Assembly (NCBI GenBank): GCA_022457065.1
Contig: JAJGBQ010000003.1
Coordinates: 682,001 to 746,000 of the forward strand
Direction: 5' to 3'
DNA: 64,000 bases
From: Curvularia sp. ZM96
Lineage: Eukaryota; Ascomycota; Dothideomycetes; Pleosporales; Pleosporaceae
This document shows, piece by piece, positions 20,647 to 33,946 of this stretch. The translations under genes were made by a program, and so were the position numbers. The notes below the pieces were generated by a model. The model saw only the letters and a program-made list of their open reading frames with translations, ran no database searches and had not been told where the DNA came from. Position 1 is the first letter of the stretch; every line of letters begins with the position of its first letter.

Positions 20647-23600
20647 TTATTCCTTTTGACCTTCATTGAGCACCAGCTCAACAACCACCTGGCTCCTTTC
20701 ATGGTACGGATGCTGCAAGCTGAGCTTCACTGTCCTGTTATGTGATGAACCGCCACTCAGACCGTCGTCCAGACACTTGACGTCGCGCCCGGAAATGACC
20801 TGGCGCAATCTGCCGTTCTGCGCGTTGCGAATTTCCACAAAGTCGGGATCGAATAGGAGCACGTATGGACCGTACATGGCAGCGCTCTTTGCCTTGCCGA
20901 CGAATTCCATGATGACTGAACGGGAAATGTCGCCGTTTTTGTTGATGTATACAGCGCACTCTTCGTAGCAAAGAAGGAATTCCTGGTCTGAGAGGCGGAA
21001 CATGCCCAAAGGATTTTGGTTTTGTAGTCGCGAGGCAATGGTAGCAACATGTGGTTGCTTGAGATCTGGCACCGACCACGGTTGCTTCTTGTCGAGGGTG
21101 AGTACTTCGAAGCCCTTTGACGTTGAGATGGCGAGAGAAGAGTGGAAAAGGTTGATGGTGAAGCACTCGGCTGGGATGTAGAACTCGTCGTACTCACGGA
21201 AGAACTCGGTGCGGCCCGATTTCCATATCCTCGACTTTTTCTCGGTAGACTTCTGATAGACGGGCTCGAGGACCTTGAAGGTCGACGAGATGCCATCACG
21301 CTTCTTGTAGAAGACCAGCGTCCTATCTTTCATCACGCCGGTGGCGAAGAAGCCAATGTCGCGTGCGCCCGACAGCTTTTGAGGAGCGCGTCGTGTCGAG
21401 TCGCTTGTAGGAGCGATGCCGTTGACTGGGCATACCGCATCTAGGTGATACGCAATCAATGCTTTGTCGGAGATGAGGAGCATCAGGCTGAATTGTTCGA
21501 GTACAGCGATTTGCGTTACTCGTGGTATTTGAATAGCCTGAGTTCGTTAGCATCATAGTCATCTGAGTACGGACACGTTTCCTACCTTTGACCAGCCTCT
21601 AGGGTTATCAAACTCCGACACATATACACCAATATCTGTGCCGACTGCCACCATGTGCTTGCCATAGGGCTGGGTGAAAGCTGTAGCACAATTGACTCTT
21701 GCTCGGCAAATGGGCACTGGACGGCCAACGTTGACAAAAAGCTTCTCAACCTCGTCCACGGCCCGATCTAGAGGTGTTCCCTTGATGGTGATGGCTTTCT
21801 GAGATGGCATCGCGCTGTCATACGCAAACGCAGCATCAGCCATGACGCGTAACCTGAAAGGCTCGGCGTTCTGAGCAAAGAGAGCTGCAGCGTGTCGCGT
21901 CTTTGCAATAATGAGCTTGTCGCACCATTCGGCTCGGTTTTGTGCACTCGGAGCATACAACGTATAGGTCTCCTTGCCAAGATGCTTTACTCGGAATGGA
22001 TACAGAATCTTCTCATCCTTGCTGGCATCACCCAACGGAGCGCTGACAACAGTCTTTCCAGAACCGCTTGTGTTTGAAGACCCAAGAGAAGAATTGGTAG
22101 CGGCGTGTTGTAGGCTCCCTGGAGCAGGACTACTGGTAAGGCGCGTACCAGTTCCGCCGACTCGACCGGAGACTGTAGTGACCGTGGATATGCCCTTCAT
22201 CGTTGAGCGTACGACCGGGTCGTCGTCTTCACTTTCAAGAACGAGCAGGTCCATGGGAATTGGTAGTCGGGACACGTCGTACTTCTCAGACTTGGTAACG
22301 CCATCCGCCTCCCTGAAAGAAACCGTTTTTGCGAGCACAAGGTAGTGGTCGAAGAGCAGTGCATGCGTCTCGAGCCAGTTGAAGCGGCTACCTCCCATTC
22401 TCTGTAAATCACCTCGGAAGATCAGTTCTCGTCCAAGGTGATCCAGATTGAGCTCTACGCGCTGCATGCCTGGTCGTAGAATAAGCCTGGCTTGCAGATC
22501 CGTGAGACTGACTTTTCGACCCATCTCAGCGACACGGCTGTCGCACTCCAGAGTTACGGCCTTGATCTCGTCTTTGGCGATTTGAAGATTTCTCTTCTCC
22601 TCGTTATCCACGATGGAGTATTTTAGCACCGTGTCCAAGAGTAGACCATAACGCTGCAATCTGTCGATGGGTCCTTTCAGATATGTATCCCAACCAAGCT
22701 TATTGGAGAGTTTGTTTTTCTGAGCTTCATCCAGGAAAGTACGGAACAGTATGTTTCTGTCGGCTTCTTGTCGAACCAGGAAAGATGCGTAGGGGAATGC
22801 TGCTGCGTATTCAATGTAGGCCTGTTTAGCCTTTCGAATCCATTCTCTGAAGATGTCGCTGAATCCCACGATCCATGGTCCTTGCTCTTGCTGTCTGTAC
22901 TTGATTTGCGGAAGGAGATGGTCTTCATTCGCCTTTCGTACTGCATCCACCTTGCCGAAAACGTCACGGATGAATCGGTCGAGTTTCTTGGGAGGTATGA
23001 TAGGCGGTTGAGCTGCCTTCAACCGGTCACGGTAGAGTTGGCGCAGCACATCCAGTCGATTCATGTAGTTGTCCTCTCCCTGTACAATCTCGTGTAGGAT
23101 GTTCTGGCGCTCAATTTCCTTCTTATTGGCGCCTTCGATGTCCTCCTTCTTCAACTTGTAAAAGGTAGCCCAATCTTCCGACCGAGGTGCGGCGGACGGG
23201 GCATGGAGGTCGATCTTTTTGAGCGTCCGTTGGCAGTGGTGTGAGTAACACCGGCCTGGGCTAACGTGGGTGTGCAACATGGGCGCATAGCAGCCCGCCC
23301 CTGTGAGCTGGAATATTACTCCCGTCATGCTTTCTGAAGAAAACTTAAGCCACTCTTCCTCATGCACTAGAGTGCCGGCTTTGTACATTTCTGCAACCAC
23401 TCGACTGCTCAGAGTCTCCGCATCGGCGATGTTCATAGTTGGAACCTTGTGGGTGAATAGTGCAATCAGACCTTCCTGGATAGGGCCCTCTTTTAGGTCA
23501 TTCTCGCCCTCAGTCATGCTCTTGAGCCAAGCAATGATTGAGCTGAGCGCCCATGGTTCAGTGCATTTCTTGAAGTCGATGCTAGACAGCTTAGCAGGGT

Positions 23601-25686
23601 TGAAGCGCTTGCCAGCTGGGATTGTCGGCAAGTCAATAGCTACAGCTTCAGTGCTGCCAGGGGTTAGTGTATTGCCATCGCTGTCCATAGCACTGCCGTA
23701 GAAGGTATTGCGGCTGCCCCGAGGTCGGTGTCCTTGCTCAGCATCCGTCTTAGACCTCGGCAGAGGTATGGCGTCTCGAGCGTTGCTGTGCTGCAGCAGG
23801 GACGTTGAACGAGGAACAAGTGTGCCATTGGGTGATACCATGTGCACAGCGTTAGGGTCAGTAGGGTACGAGTCGCGGGATGACGGGGCGTTGCGCCAGT
23901 ATTCGTAGGATCCCGACCCAGTAGAACTGTTGCTTTGGTGATGTGCTCGTCGGGTGTTGGTGTTCACTGGAGGGGGTGGTAGAGGGCGGTTTGAGATTCC
24001 GGGATGATAGAACATGTCTGGTGGTTCGCCAGGCATTGCCGAGGAAGGTCCCATGAGAGTTGAGCCAGACATAGCAGACGCGCTATCCATGAATGTAACC
24101 TCATCGCCTTCGTCGTAGCTCCGCCGTCGCGCGCTAGGTTCTTCGAGCCCACCAGTGCCGAATGCATCGACACGCGCGTTGTGCGAAAAGGACGGGAACG
24201 GATGGATCGAATCGTACTCTTCACCATGGTGTTCTGATCGTCGCTGCGAGCCCAACGTTGACGAAGGGTAACTGCTGCCCGCTGCCAGTTGACTCGGGTC
24301 TCCGCCGTAGTTGAACGACGGCATAAATCCACCACCATAAGTGCCGACATCCATACCCACATACTCGGTGTCGCTGGCGCTTCCTTCTTTTGCAGGCTCC
24401 ACGGGCATCTGTGGTGAATGTACCGACGTGTAGTTGCTAAACAGTCCGGTGCCACCACTTGCTCTTCGGGCTTCATCTGCCCTCTCTTGTTCCTCAGCCA
24501 TCTGGAGCGCAGCGAGACCGGCAGCAGCTTCGACATCACTCTCATCGCTAGCGTAGGTCTCCCGCCCGGGATGTGTACCTCCTTGGCTTCCATTCGTGCC
24601 ATTTCGTCCGGATGAATGGTAATCTGTGTGGTAATATTGGCCGTTGGGTTGCTGATCATAGGCCCCACCGTTGCCGCCTCCTGTCATACTCAAGACGTCG
24701 TTGAAAAGCTCATCTTGGTATCCGTTTTGTGACGCAAAGTACTCGTCACTATCAGACTCGTGAGGTGGAGGCGGAGGCAAGGGCCGCGAAGACATGGTGT
24801 TGGTACGCTGAGGTGAGCCGTGGGGCGGAACTTCGGGAGTCGGAGGGAGAGCATTCGACTGGTGGCTCCCATATCTGTCGCTGCGTTGTGAGCCATAGCC
24901 AGTGTCGTAAACCGGTGGAGAGGGTAGCGGGGCATGCGAGGCGTTCGAGGAATAATACCCCGAAGATGCGTTGGAGGCATGTCGAGAGGGTCGGCTGCTC
25001 CATTCGTCGCTAGTAAGCTGCGTGCTTCCAGGAGGCACAGGTAATGGTGGCGGTGCAGGTGTTGTGTAAGACGAAGCCCCTCTCTGGACAGAGCCCGCTC
25101 TCCCAAATTGTGAGTGCTGGTACGACGACGGCGAGGGATACGAGGTAGTAGGGGAGGTAGGAGAGAGAGCGTAGGACTGGTTGACGGTATTGGTCCTCGA
25201 GAGATTGTTGTTGGCATAGGCAGCTGGGTTGTAGGGCTGGTGCGACGCTGTTGTTGAGACGGCGGGTGCAAAGGGCCTGCTCACGCCACCATAGTGTTGG
25301 GGGTTGGGCAGAGCAATGGGCTGCGTGTTGTAGTTTTGGGGGTTGTACTCGAGCTGCTGTCGCTGTGGTGGGTAGCCATAGCCGCCGCCGTACCCACCAG
25401 CCGTTGGCGACATTGGACCCTGACCGACATGCGGGGAGTTTGCAGCGGCCATGAACAGCTCGTCATTCTGGCGCGCAGCGACACTGTTGCGCCGCTCGGG
25501 CTGAGAGTAGCCGTAGCCATAGTCTGAGCCTGCGCCAGCACCTGCAGTGCCCCCATTTGCAGCATCGCCGTGGTCAGCGCCTGCCGAGGAGCGGTGGTAA
25601 GGGTCACGGTACTGGGCCGAAGCGCCAACGTTGGAATGTGGGATGTTTGGGTTGTAGTAGTTTTGGCCGTTCCCGTAGTACGACAT
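20647..25686 (-). CDS. ROM2-like: Rho guanine nucleotide exchange factor, Rom2-type (DEP-DH-PH-CNH)
   Basis: complement(20647..21537, 21586..25686), 1663 aa; the 48-bp intron starts GTAGGA and ends CTCAG. Residues 1 to about 690 are disordered and rich in Tyr, Gln, Ser, Pro and Gly. Next is a DEP-like domain (SIDFKKCTEPWALSSIIAWLK, then LFTHKVPTMNIADAE). The DH (RhoGEF) domain starts near NILHEIVQGEDNYMNRLDVL and includes DRLQRYGLLLDTVLKYS, the conserved late helix. A PH domain follows (RGDLQRMGGSRFNWLETHALLFDHYLVLAK). A CNH domain crosses the intron and ends near the C-terminus. The order matches yeast Rom1/Rom2 and Aspergillus RomA, which activate Rho1 in the cell-wall integrity pathway at the plasma membrane. 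Orthology is inferred from architecture. Confidence 0.92.
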
Positions 25687-28600
25687 GGTGGCAGGCGTGG
25701 GCGGAAATGTCTACGTAGGCGCAATGGGGTCCGGTGTGGTCAAAAGCGTCATTCACGAGGCTATCTGGTGAGGTTGCGCGGGCACCATGACCGGGGCGTC
25801 TGAGCTGAGCGGTGGGGATTCAGCAGCCTGGCCGCGCGAGGGGGACGGGGAAGCAGAAGAAGCTGCTTGCGACGAGGGAGAAGGGCGTGAGCTCGCATGC
25901 GCTGGGCGCGAATGTCTGGGGGCAAAAGTGTGGAATGAGGGACGCGGGCAGAGCTGCTTGTCGCCCTGTGCGTCGATGGCAGCCGTCGGGGGCGAATCGT
26001 CCAATGTCGTTTGCGTGGCAGTAGCGCGGGGAACGGGTCGCGCTGCGAGGTTGCTTCGGGACTGCAGTCAACCGGCGGCGGGCGTGGGGATGGAAAGAGG
26101 ATGGCGATAGCAATGGGGCTGTGGTGCCAAAACGGTCTCGCTGCGGTTGCGTGTTTGCCGGCGCTGTTGACGCCCGCGTACGTAGTCGCATCCGCACCAG
26201 ATGATAGGTAGGCCATGTGAGCGAGCCAAGAGCCGCCGGGGGAGAGCGTGCAGCCCCCTGGACTCGGGCCGCAACAGGTGAAGAGCCTCGCCCGCTGCAT
26301 TCATCACCACATGCGCTGTCGACTGTCTCAGCCAAAGCTCCAGCTGCAGTTTACCACCATATCTGGTGCTTGCTAACACGGAGGCGCGTGTCGAGTCGAG
26401 CGCCTTCTGGAGCTCACGCTTACCCCGCATGTGAGCCGTACTACGACATTCTCTGTCTCTTGCCCATGTCATATCTGGAGTCTGATAATAGCATCCACGA
26501 CAGGTCGGTTTGTCCTTGATGGCCATGTGTCCTTTTCTTGCTTCCCTCTGGCATTTTATCTCGCTTTCGCTGTACTGTAACGCACTACCAGCATAGAACT
26601 ACAAGTAGATCTATCTAGATCACCACGTTCCGCTTCTGGAAATGCCATTATGAGAACTCGAGGGCTTGAAGGATCCGACTGGAGGTAGGCAAAGGGAAAC
26701 AAGAACAGCGTCACGACTATTCCCGTGACTGTAGCAGCTCCGCCCTTGGATTTCTCTACACAGAAAGGCCGGAGGGACGGGGACCTCCACACAGTTTGCT
26801 ACGAAATCATCATGACGAGAGAACATGCCTGGAGAGCCGTCACTCCAGCTGTGTGTGCAGTGTTTTCTCTGCCAAGTGTCGCTGCTGGTGGGAGATCAAG
26901 CCCTGGTCACACGACTACTCGTACCTATCCGAGATGTAGGAACATCTGGGACTCACGGGCAAAGAATCAACTCCGTCGCCAAGTACATCAAATTGCGGTA
27001 CTGTGTTCGACATTCGGAGTGAAGTTTCGCTGCAGAGCTCCGGCAAGGTGGAATTCAGTATCTAGAAAAGGATGTCGCGTCTGAAGACAGAACCAGCTTC
27101 TTCATCAACCTCAGAGGTGTCATTGATAACTATAATGACCTGACATTCCAGTTTGGATAGTCACGAGAAGCAGCTCATTCATTTTTTGGCCTCTAGGAAA
27201 GGCTGAAAACTTTCTGGCGAGCGGGTAGCAGTCATTGGCGCCAGAGCTCTGGTTTAGAAATCTGCCGTGGTCCATACCTGCGGCTCGATCCAGTGATACA
27301 AATGTCTCACTCTGTCCCGGATGGATCCGATAGTTTTGCACAAGCGCGGATAGGAAGAATGGTGGAAACTTCCGACGCCAGCTTCTCGCTGCTCAAATGT
27401 GGTATACACACTCATGTTTGCGAGAACGGCGAGAATCTCTGATGATCTGAAGAAACACCTGGGATATTGCAAGCGGATCAAAGATAAATCCTCCCAGCGC
27501 TTCCACTTCATGATCAATGGCAGCAAGGAAGCCCAGGTAGCGCAACAGGAAGGTAACGCCAAAATGCAAAGCCAGCCCAAGAAAGATTTTCTAGAAAACA
27601 TCAAGCATGGGTTGTTGCCCAATACCAGCACACGGGTATCTTGGAGTCCTTAGGGCCGAGAACTCAACCATATTCAGGCATCCTACGGACTGCATCATGC
27701 CAACCAGATTTGACAAGGACCAAGAAAACAGACATGACGTGGACATGACTATGTACATGACATACGCCGTAGGCTGGCTACCCCGCTTCCCCTTGATTTC
27801 TGGGGTGCGGAGAATGCGACTTATTCCTCTATCCTGGCGTAGGGACACGCAATTTTTTCCCAAACACCTGCTCTTTCTGTGGGTCGTAACAGACCGCTGG
27901 GTTACGGCTCTTTATGCCCCTGATTGAACAAGAGACGCGATACCTGTTGGACACCATTACGAAATGCCAAGTCAAGAAAACCAAGACGCTTATGCCAAAA
28001 CTTGTGGCGGCGCAGCGTTGTCGACAAGATGCAGATCTCTTTCTAGAAGGCACAGCGCGGCAGTCGCCGTGCAGGTTATGATTCCGTGGTGGCAAACCTG
28101 ATAGACAGGTTGCAATCCACTGCGGCTCGCATTTTTACTTTGAGAAAAAGAAGAAAAAATGGGGAGAGGGTGTTGTAAGACTACCATACGGTCGGGAACG
28201 AGTTTGGATTGATACTCCTAGGCAACGGATGCCAAGTGCGTGAATTTAACAGAAGAGATATTACGAAATCTTGGGCTATTTCGATGGGCCCGGACGTCAC
28301 GTGGAGTCTTCAATGTGAAGAGTCGAAAACCAAGCCTTGGCAAAATCACGATTAGAGATAAGTATTTGCCCGAGATAGCGTGCGAGTAGCCAAGCCACGG
28401 AGAAGAAGGCTTGGACGAGGCGTATTTCTCGTGCCACCACAAACGGACGTATGGTACAGTAGAAGCAGATCAGCCCTGTCCAGACCGAGTGACCGGCGAC
28501 ACAGCAGAGTGCCAGCCTAACAAGCAAGGCGCATGTCGGAATTTTCGCATTTTGGCTCGCCAACTGATAACAAGACGACCTGTTACCCGGAGCTCGGAGT

Positions 28601-29763
28601 CGCAGCCATGGAGGCAGTTTTGGTCAAAGCGGCTAGCGGCTAGGTTCGGCTCGGGAGCTAGAACGCTCCACGGATGGAGTGATGGCCAAGCAGATAACAT
28701 TTACTGGATTCAGCCTGGCCCATCGACCCTTGCGCTTGCAGAGTCGCGGCGACGACTGTTGTGAAAAGTCTGATGCTCGGCGCTCGTGATGAAAGTTTAC
28801 CGGTGTCTTTTTTGTGTAAACCTCGAGGCTAGAGGCTTACTGACATGGCTCTGACAAGGATCTATCCGAGCCGTTGAAACAATGCTGGCGACGACATGCT
28901 CAGTAAGTGAGGACGCAGTGGCACGCCTGAGAGCAGAAGGTGCTGATGGGTGCTGATGGGTGTGGTGTGGGTGTTTACTTATGTGACTATGTGAGCAAGT
29001 CTGCTTGTGATGATTAGAGTAACGGGTGGCTTGGAGAAACTAACCGTGTCCAAGGCCAACGCCGGTCTTTGCAACGCCAGCTTCTGACATGCAGACGACC
29101 GGGCTGGCCGTTCACGCACGACCCGCCTGCGTTTCGCGGGGCAAGACGCCTCGGCTGAGCAGCACCCTGTCGCCCTGGCTTCCATACATACACATTCCAC
29201 GGCGACGGCGTCGCCTGTCCATGTCCACGTCTGCATCAGCCGTAGTGACGGGCCTTGGGGTTGGGGCAGCCTGACCGCCGGCCATGCCCAATGCAGACAC
29301 ACCCAACGACAAATCTCTTGCCCAGCGCCGGCCTATCAGCGAATTAAGGATATGCCAAGGCCGGTGCCGAGGCGCTACCCCAACTGCATCGAGAAGGAGA
29401 TATACGCGCCGCCCGTCTGCCCAATCTCCGCCCGTCTCGTGCATTGCCTTCCACCCCACCTCTCCAGCCAGCCGACGCTTGGACGCCGGGGGTTTGCTCG
29501 TATGCCACGGCCATGGCTTGTTATCAGTAGTCCTGTGGGCCGACCATGTTGCCCTCTCCGCCGTGTCGGTCTTATCACAGTCGGCTAACAAACACCCACA
29601 TGGCTATTTGAAGGCTCCAGCCCTCGCGCCGCTGCCCTCGCTCAAGCTCAGGTTTCTTCCCTTCAAGTTTGCGTCCTGCTAGCCTCGGTGCGGCCCTCCG
29701 CTACCCTCTGTGCGATAGACAAGACTACCATTCTGCTATCCACGTCCCCTTCACCTGTCCACC
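25687..29763. other. Long gene-free stretch (about 4 kb) between divergent genes
   Basis: This is the largest gap in the window. It must contain the promoters and 5' leaders of the RhoGEF gene (minus) and the amino-acid permease gene (plus). Many open frames exist on both strands, but they overlap, lack domains and show no joined exon model. I found no inverted-repeat element or transposase remnant. Non-coding RNA or long 5' UTRs cannot be excluded. Confidence 0.45.
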
Positions 29764-31638
29764 ATGTCCGCCTGGAACAGGAAAACGCACTCCGAGGGCG
29801 GCACGAGCCCGGACCCCGAGTATGGCGCAAAGTCTGAGTACCAGCAAACTACTGCCGTCCAAGTCGACAGCGATGGTGTTGCTGTTCACCACGACAGCGG
29901 CCATCTCCACCGCGGCCTCAAGTCCCGACACATCACTATGATTGCCATCGGTGGTGCCATTGGAACGGGTCTCATTATCGGTACCGGAAAGGCTCTGGCC
30001 CAGTCTGGGTAGGTTGCGCCAAACGCCAATTAAATTGCGCAATAGCTGACAGCTGTAGTCCCGCCTCTATCCTCATTGCTTATACTATGGTCGGTCTCAT
30101 CGTCTACGTCGTCATGACGGCTCTCGGCGAAATGGCCGCCTGGATTCCCCATGCTTCTGGTTTCGCCGGCTATGCCACTCGTTTCTGTGACCCTGCTCTC
30201 GGTTTTGCTCTTGGGTAAGCCTTCATCTACGCACACAATTCTCCCAGTCCAGATCGTTAACAGCGCGCAGTTGGTGCTATTTTGCCAAATATGTCATTAC
30301 AACACCCAACCAGTTGACTGCCACGGCCCTGATTATTCAAGAATGGAAAACCCGAGAAGAAGTTAACCCGGGTGTATGGATCGCCATCTTCCTCGTTGCC
30401 ATCTGTGCCATCAACTACTTTGGTATCAAGTTTTTCGGCGAGCTTGAATTCTGGCTTAGTTCCATCAAGGTCGTCACCATTGTCGGTGTCATCTTCCTCT
30501 CGTTCCTGTTGGCAGTCGGCGTCGGCCCTGGCGGAGCCACTGGTTTCAAGTACTACAATAAGCCTGGTGCTTTCAGACCGTATCTGGCCGATGGAGCCGA
30601 AGGCAAGTTCTACGGCTTCTGGAGCTCTTTGGTTAACGCTGTCTTCGCCTACCTCGGTACTGAGCTGATCGGTGTCACGGTTGGTGAGGCGCAAAACCCT
30701 CGCAAGACGATCCCGCGCGCCATCAAGCTCACTTTTTACCGGATTCTGTTCTTCTACTGTCTGTCCATTTTCTTCCTCGGCATGATTGTACCGTACGACT
30801 CCAATGAGCTGGCATTTGCCAACAAGGCCACTACTGGTGCTTCTGCCTCGCCGTTTGTCGTTGCCATCAAGCTCGCCAGGATCCCGTACCTCCCGACCAT
30901 TGTCAACGCCTGCATCTTGCTGTTTACCTTCAGTGCTTCCAACTCGGACCTGTACATTGCCTCCCGTACCATCTACGGACTTGCCGTTGAAGGCCATGCT
31001 CCCAAGATCTTCCTCTGGACCGACAAGCGCGGCGTGCCAGTGCCAGCTTTAGCCATCTCGGCTCTTCTCTGCTGCACTGCTTTTATGAACGTTGCAGACG
31101 ACTCCAAGACTGTTTTCGGCTACTTTGTCAACCTGACCACCATCTTTGGTCTCTTGTCCTGGATCTCGCTCCTGGTATCCCACATCTGGTTCGTCCGCGC
31201 ACGCCGGGCTCAGGGCATTACCAAGGACCAGATGGCTTATACTGCGCCTTTTGGTCTGATCGGCTCTTACATTGCCCTGTTCTTCTGCATCTTGATTGCC
31301 TTGACCAAGAACTTTCCCGTCTTCACCAAGGGCAAATACGGCAACTTTGATTACAAGAACTTTATTACTGGATACCTTGTAAGTTTCTGAAGCGCCAAGA
31401 TGAAGACAATTTTGCTAACATAACACAGGGTATTCCGGTTTACCTGATTTGCATCTTTGGTTACAAGTACATCAAGAAGACCAAGATGGTCCGTCCCCAC
31501 GAAGCCGATTTCTACACCGGCAAGGACGAAATCGACCGCGAAGAAGAGGCGTTCCTGGCTCATGCTGCTGAAAAGAAGGCAGCTGGCGGCCGTAACGGCA
31601 GCTGGTTCTACAAGACCTTTATTGCCTGGTTGATTTAG
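29764..31638 (+). CDS. Amino-acid permease (AAP/YAT family)
   Basis: join(29764..30008, 30059..30214, 30271..31378, 31429..31638), 572 aa. All introns are about 50 bp and GT-AG. After a hydrophilic N-terminus the first membrane segment carries HITMIAIGGAIGTGLIIGTG, the diagnostic start of fungal amino-acid permeases. SGPASILIAYTMVG, GEMAAWIPHASGFAGYATRF and the long exon with TELIGVTVGEAQNPRKTIPRAIK follow, again typical. About twelve membrane segments are visible. The C-terminus is cytosolic and short (KTFIAWLI). Likely a plasma-membrane proton symporter of the Gap1/Can1/Lyp1 group. Specificity cannot be read by eye. Confidence 0.93.
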
Positions 31639-32897
31639 ATGCTGTTTTAGAGGCGTTTTTCCAGCCTTGGACCTTTAAACACTAGTGCGTTAGATGTTAG
31701 GACTCGACATGTTTCGCATGATTTGACGAAAACGTGTCATGGTCGATAAAATTTATGATTTCCATGACCTTGGTTTCTGGAGCCTGACGTGAAAATATAC
31801 GTGATGACTGCGCTTGAAACATCAGAGAAAATGCTACGTTTACTAATAGACCGCCCTGGAATATGTCAAACGTGCAATAAGAGCACACACTATCATTAAG
31901 AGTCACTCCTCAATCCCGCTCCTCCCGCCCAGCCTCGACGCCAAGCCTTCCCACCTCCGTTCCTCCCTCGCATCGCACAACTACCCGCGCGACGAACGTC
32001 GCAATAAGCTCAACACCTAAGCTCACACGCCCGAGAAATGCCATACATTGGCACCGTTTCTTGTCCCCAAGAGCTTGAAAACAGCCTTCTGAGATAAGAC
32101 TCGTGCTTGGGTGTGCTTGGAAGGCGAGACGAGGTGCCGTGTTTGCCGTGTTGGCCGTGTTTGCCGGTGGAAAGGCGAGGGATGGGTCACGTGAGGGGCA
32201 TAAGGGGACGAAGGGGTGACATCGACTAACAACCTGTTGCGCTTTGTTGGGTGAATCAGGACCTTCTATAATCACCCGCTTGCAGAAATTAACACCACAT
32301 AATTGGAAAGAACATCGGAAATGCCATGTTGCGGTAACCTTACCTATATCAAAGAAGGAAATTGTTAGCGCAAAATATCACTACGGCAAGCAAAAAAAAC
32401 ATATCGAAGATTGCATCATTCACAGCAAGTCAGCTATTTGGTTTCTACTCTGGATAGTCAAACAATGACGAGAGGTCGAATTCAGAGGTTTGAGTCGAAG
32501 AGAGCACCAAGGGCAATGAGTTTCGTTTACTACATCATTTCGGGTAACTTGAACACGCTATTCGCTCTCCATCTTTGTTGCGATCAGATTTGAGATATCA
32601 CTCTTTGTTTCCATCAGCTCAAGCGAGTACACTGAAGCTTGAGGAGATGGCGCTTGTGAGAAATTTCATGATGGCATCTTGTAGTCACATACAGTTGTAG
32701 AGAAATTCACATTCACAATACGATTGCTAGGAATAGGTTCAGTGTTGTTTCACTCTCACCTTCACCACCCGAAACCTCGGCATCATTTGTTTGTTTGCAA
32801 TGTCGTCATCGGCAGGTGTGCCTCGAGCTCGACTCAACTACCTATCATTTCGACCTTACGTTTAGTTTCACCAAGACCTTCGCGTTGCTTCGATATC
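31639..32897. other. Intergenic, no gene seen
   Basis: About 1.26 kb between two plus-strand genes. A small 9-bp tandem repeat lies at 32136-32166. Other open frames look like noise. Confidence 0.45.
32136..32166. repeat. 9-bp tandem repeat (gccgtgttt)
   Basis: Three full units (gccgtgttt, gccgtgttg, gccgtgttt) and one partial unit. Non-coding as far as can be seen. Confidence 0.6.
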
Positions 32898-33748
32898 ATG
32901 ACAGAGCCCAATGCACCTGCAGTAGCGCCGCTTGATGCAGCTCCAGTACAAGATGGTGATAGAGAGTCCAATGTAGCTACCGCCGCCGAGCTGCTTCACC
33001 ACGCTACCAAATCACTGGTAGACTTCGTCTACCCTACCTCTATACGTTCAGAATATCGCCTCATGTTCGCCAAACTGTCAAAGAATCGATTTGCCTGCAT
33101 CCTCCTCGTCATCATCCTCGTCTTCTCCGCCGCCGAGTATGAGCAGCCGGGGTGGTTTCCGCGACCGGATCACCTCAGCTCTGCAGTAGTACGTACCTCT
33201 GCCACACTACTACTCATGGGTTTCTTTAATACAGCGCACTCACTACGAAAAACCAGATTGGCTTCCTTGGAGCATGTACTCTCATATTTCCGGCTTTTGC
33301 ACTGTTCGAATACGCCGAGACACACTCTTGGCCATGGGAGGACGAGGGCTTCGTGTGGCCGTGGGAGGCGCTGCTTTGGAGTAGCACGGTATACAACGAT
33401 CAAACCTTTGACGAGAGCACTCTTGCATTTACACATTCGCAAGACATACCAACTTCGCTTTCACTGCAAGCACATCAGGGCACAGTAGTCGGTGACCAAG
33501 GACGGGTGTTGGATGTTGCGTCTGGTGGAATTAAATCATCTTCGACTCCGAAAACCTTAGAGAAACAGGATATGGTCATCCCACCAACACCTTTTCTACC
33601 GCGAGGACTCAGACCAGCACACCTTCCCTCACCTACAAAACATTGCTCCGGGCTTCTGGGAGCATCACCAATGCCTCGTAAGTTCGGATTTATCAATGAA
33701 AAGTCGGAGTTGCAGTACAGCGAGCCGGAAGATAAGAGAGCCGCCTAA
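32898..33748 (+). CDS. Small predicted membrane protein, function unknown
   Basis: join(32898..33188, 33257..33748), 260 aa. The intron starts GTACGT and ends ACCAG. The ATG at 32898 was chosen because coding character starts there; the frame is open further upstream. Hydrophobic segments are RFACILLVIILVFSAAEY (about residues 66-85) and, right after the intron, IGFLGACTLIFPAFALFEYAE. Removing the intron gives a better membrane segment than reading through. The C-terminal half is Ser/Pro-rich and probably cytosolic (PKTLEKQDMVIPPTPFLPRG). I do not recognise the family. It lies 199 bp from the 3' end of the dehydratase gene, with which it is convergent. Confidence 0.6.
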
Positions 33749-33946
33749 GGTTGTCAACTTGCTATCCAGGATCGATTATGTAAACGGTCAGTCTACGCGG
33801 AGGCTGAGCTCAGATAAGAAATGACAGGGAGATATGAAAATTGAATGTCATGTTCTGCTTCTTGTTGATAAGTGACCAGAAGAAGAATTAGTTGCTGTGC
33901 AGCCCTCATATCAATATGACATGAAGATGGACAACACCTACATAAA

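Noticed and set aside
23964..25271. Long antisense or shifted frames within the RhoGEF N-terminal region
   Set aside because: Shadows of the low-complexity coding strand, which itself carries a clear Rom2-like protein.
26068..28764. Several open frames of 80-150 codons on both strands in the large gap
   Set aside because: No motif, mutually overlapping, and no splice model. A hydrophobic one at 28297-28563 looks membrane-like but stands alone.
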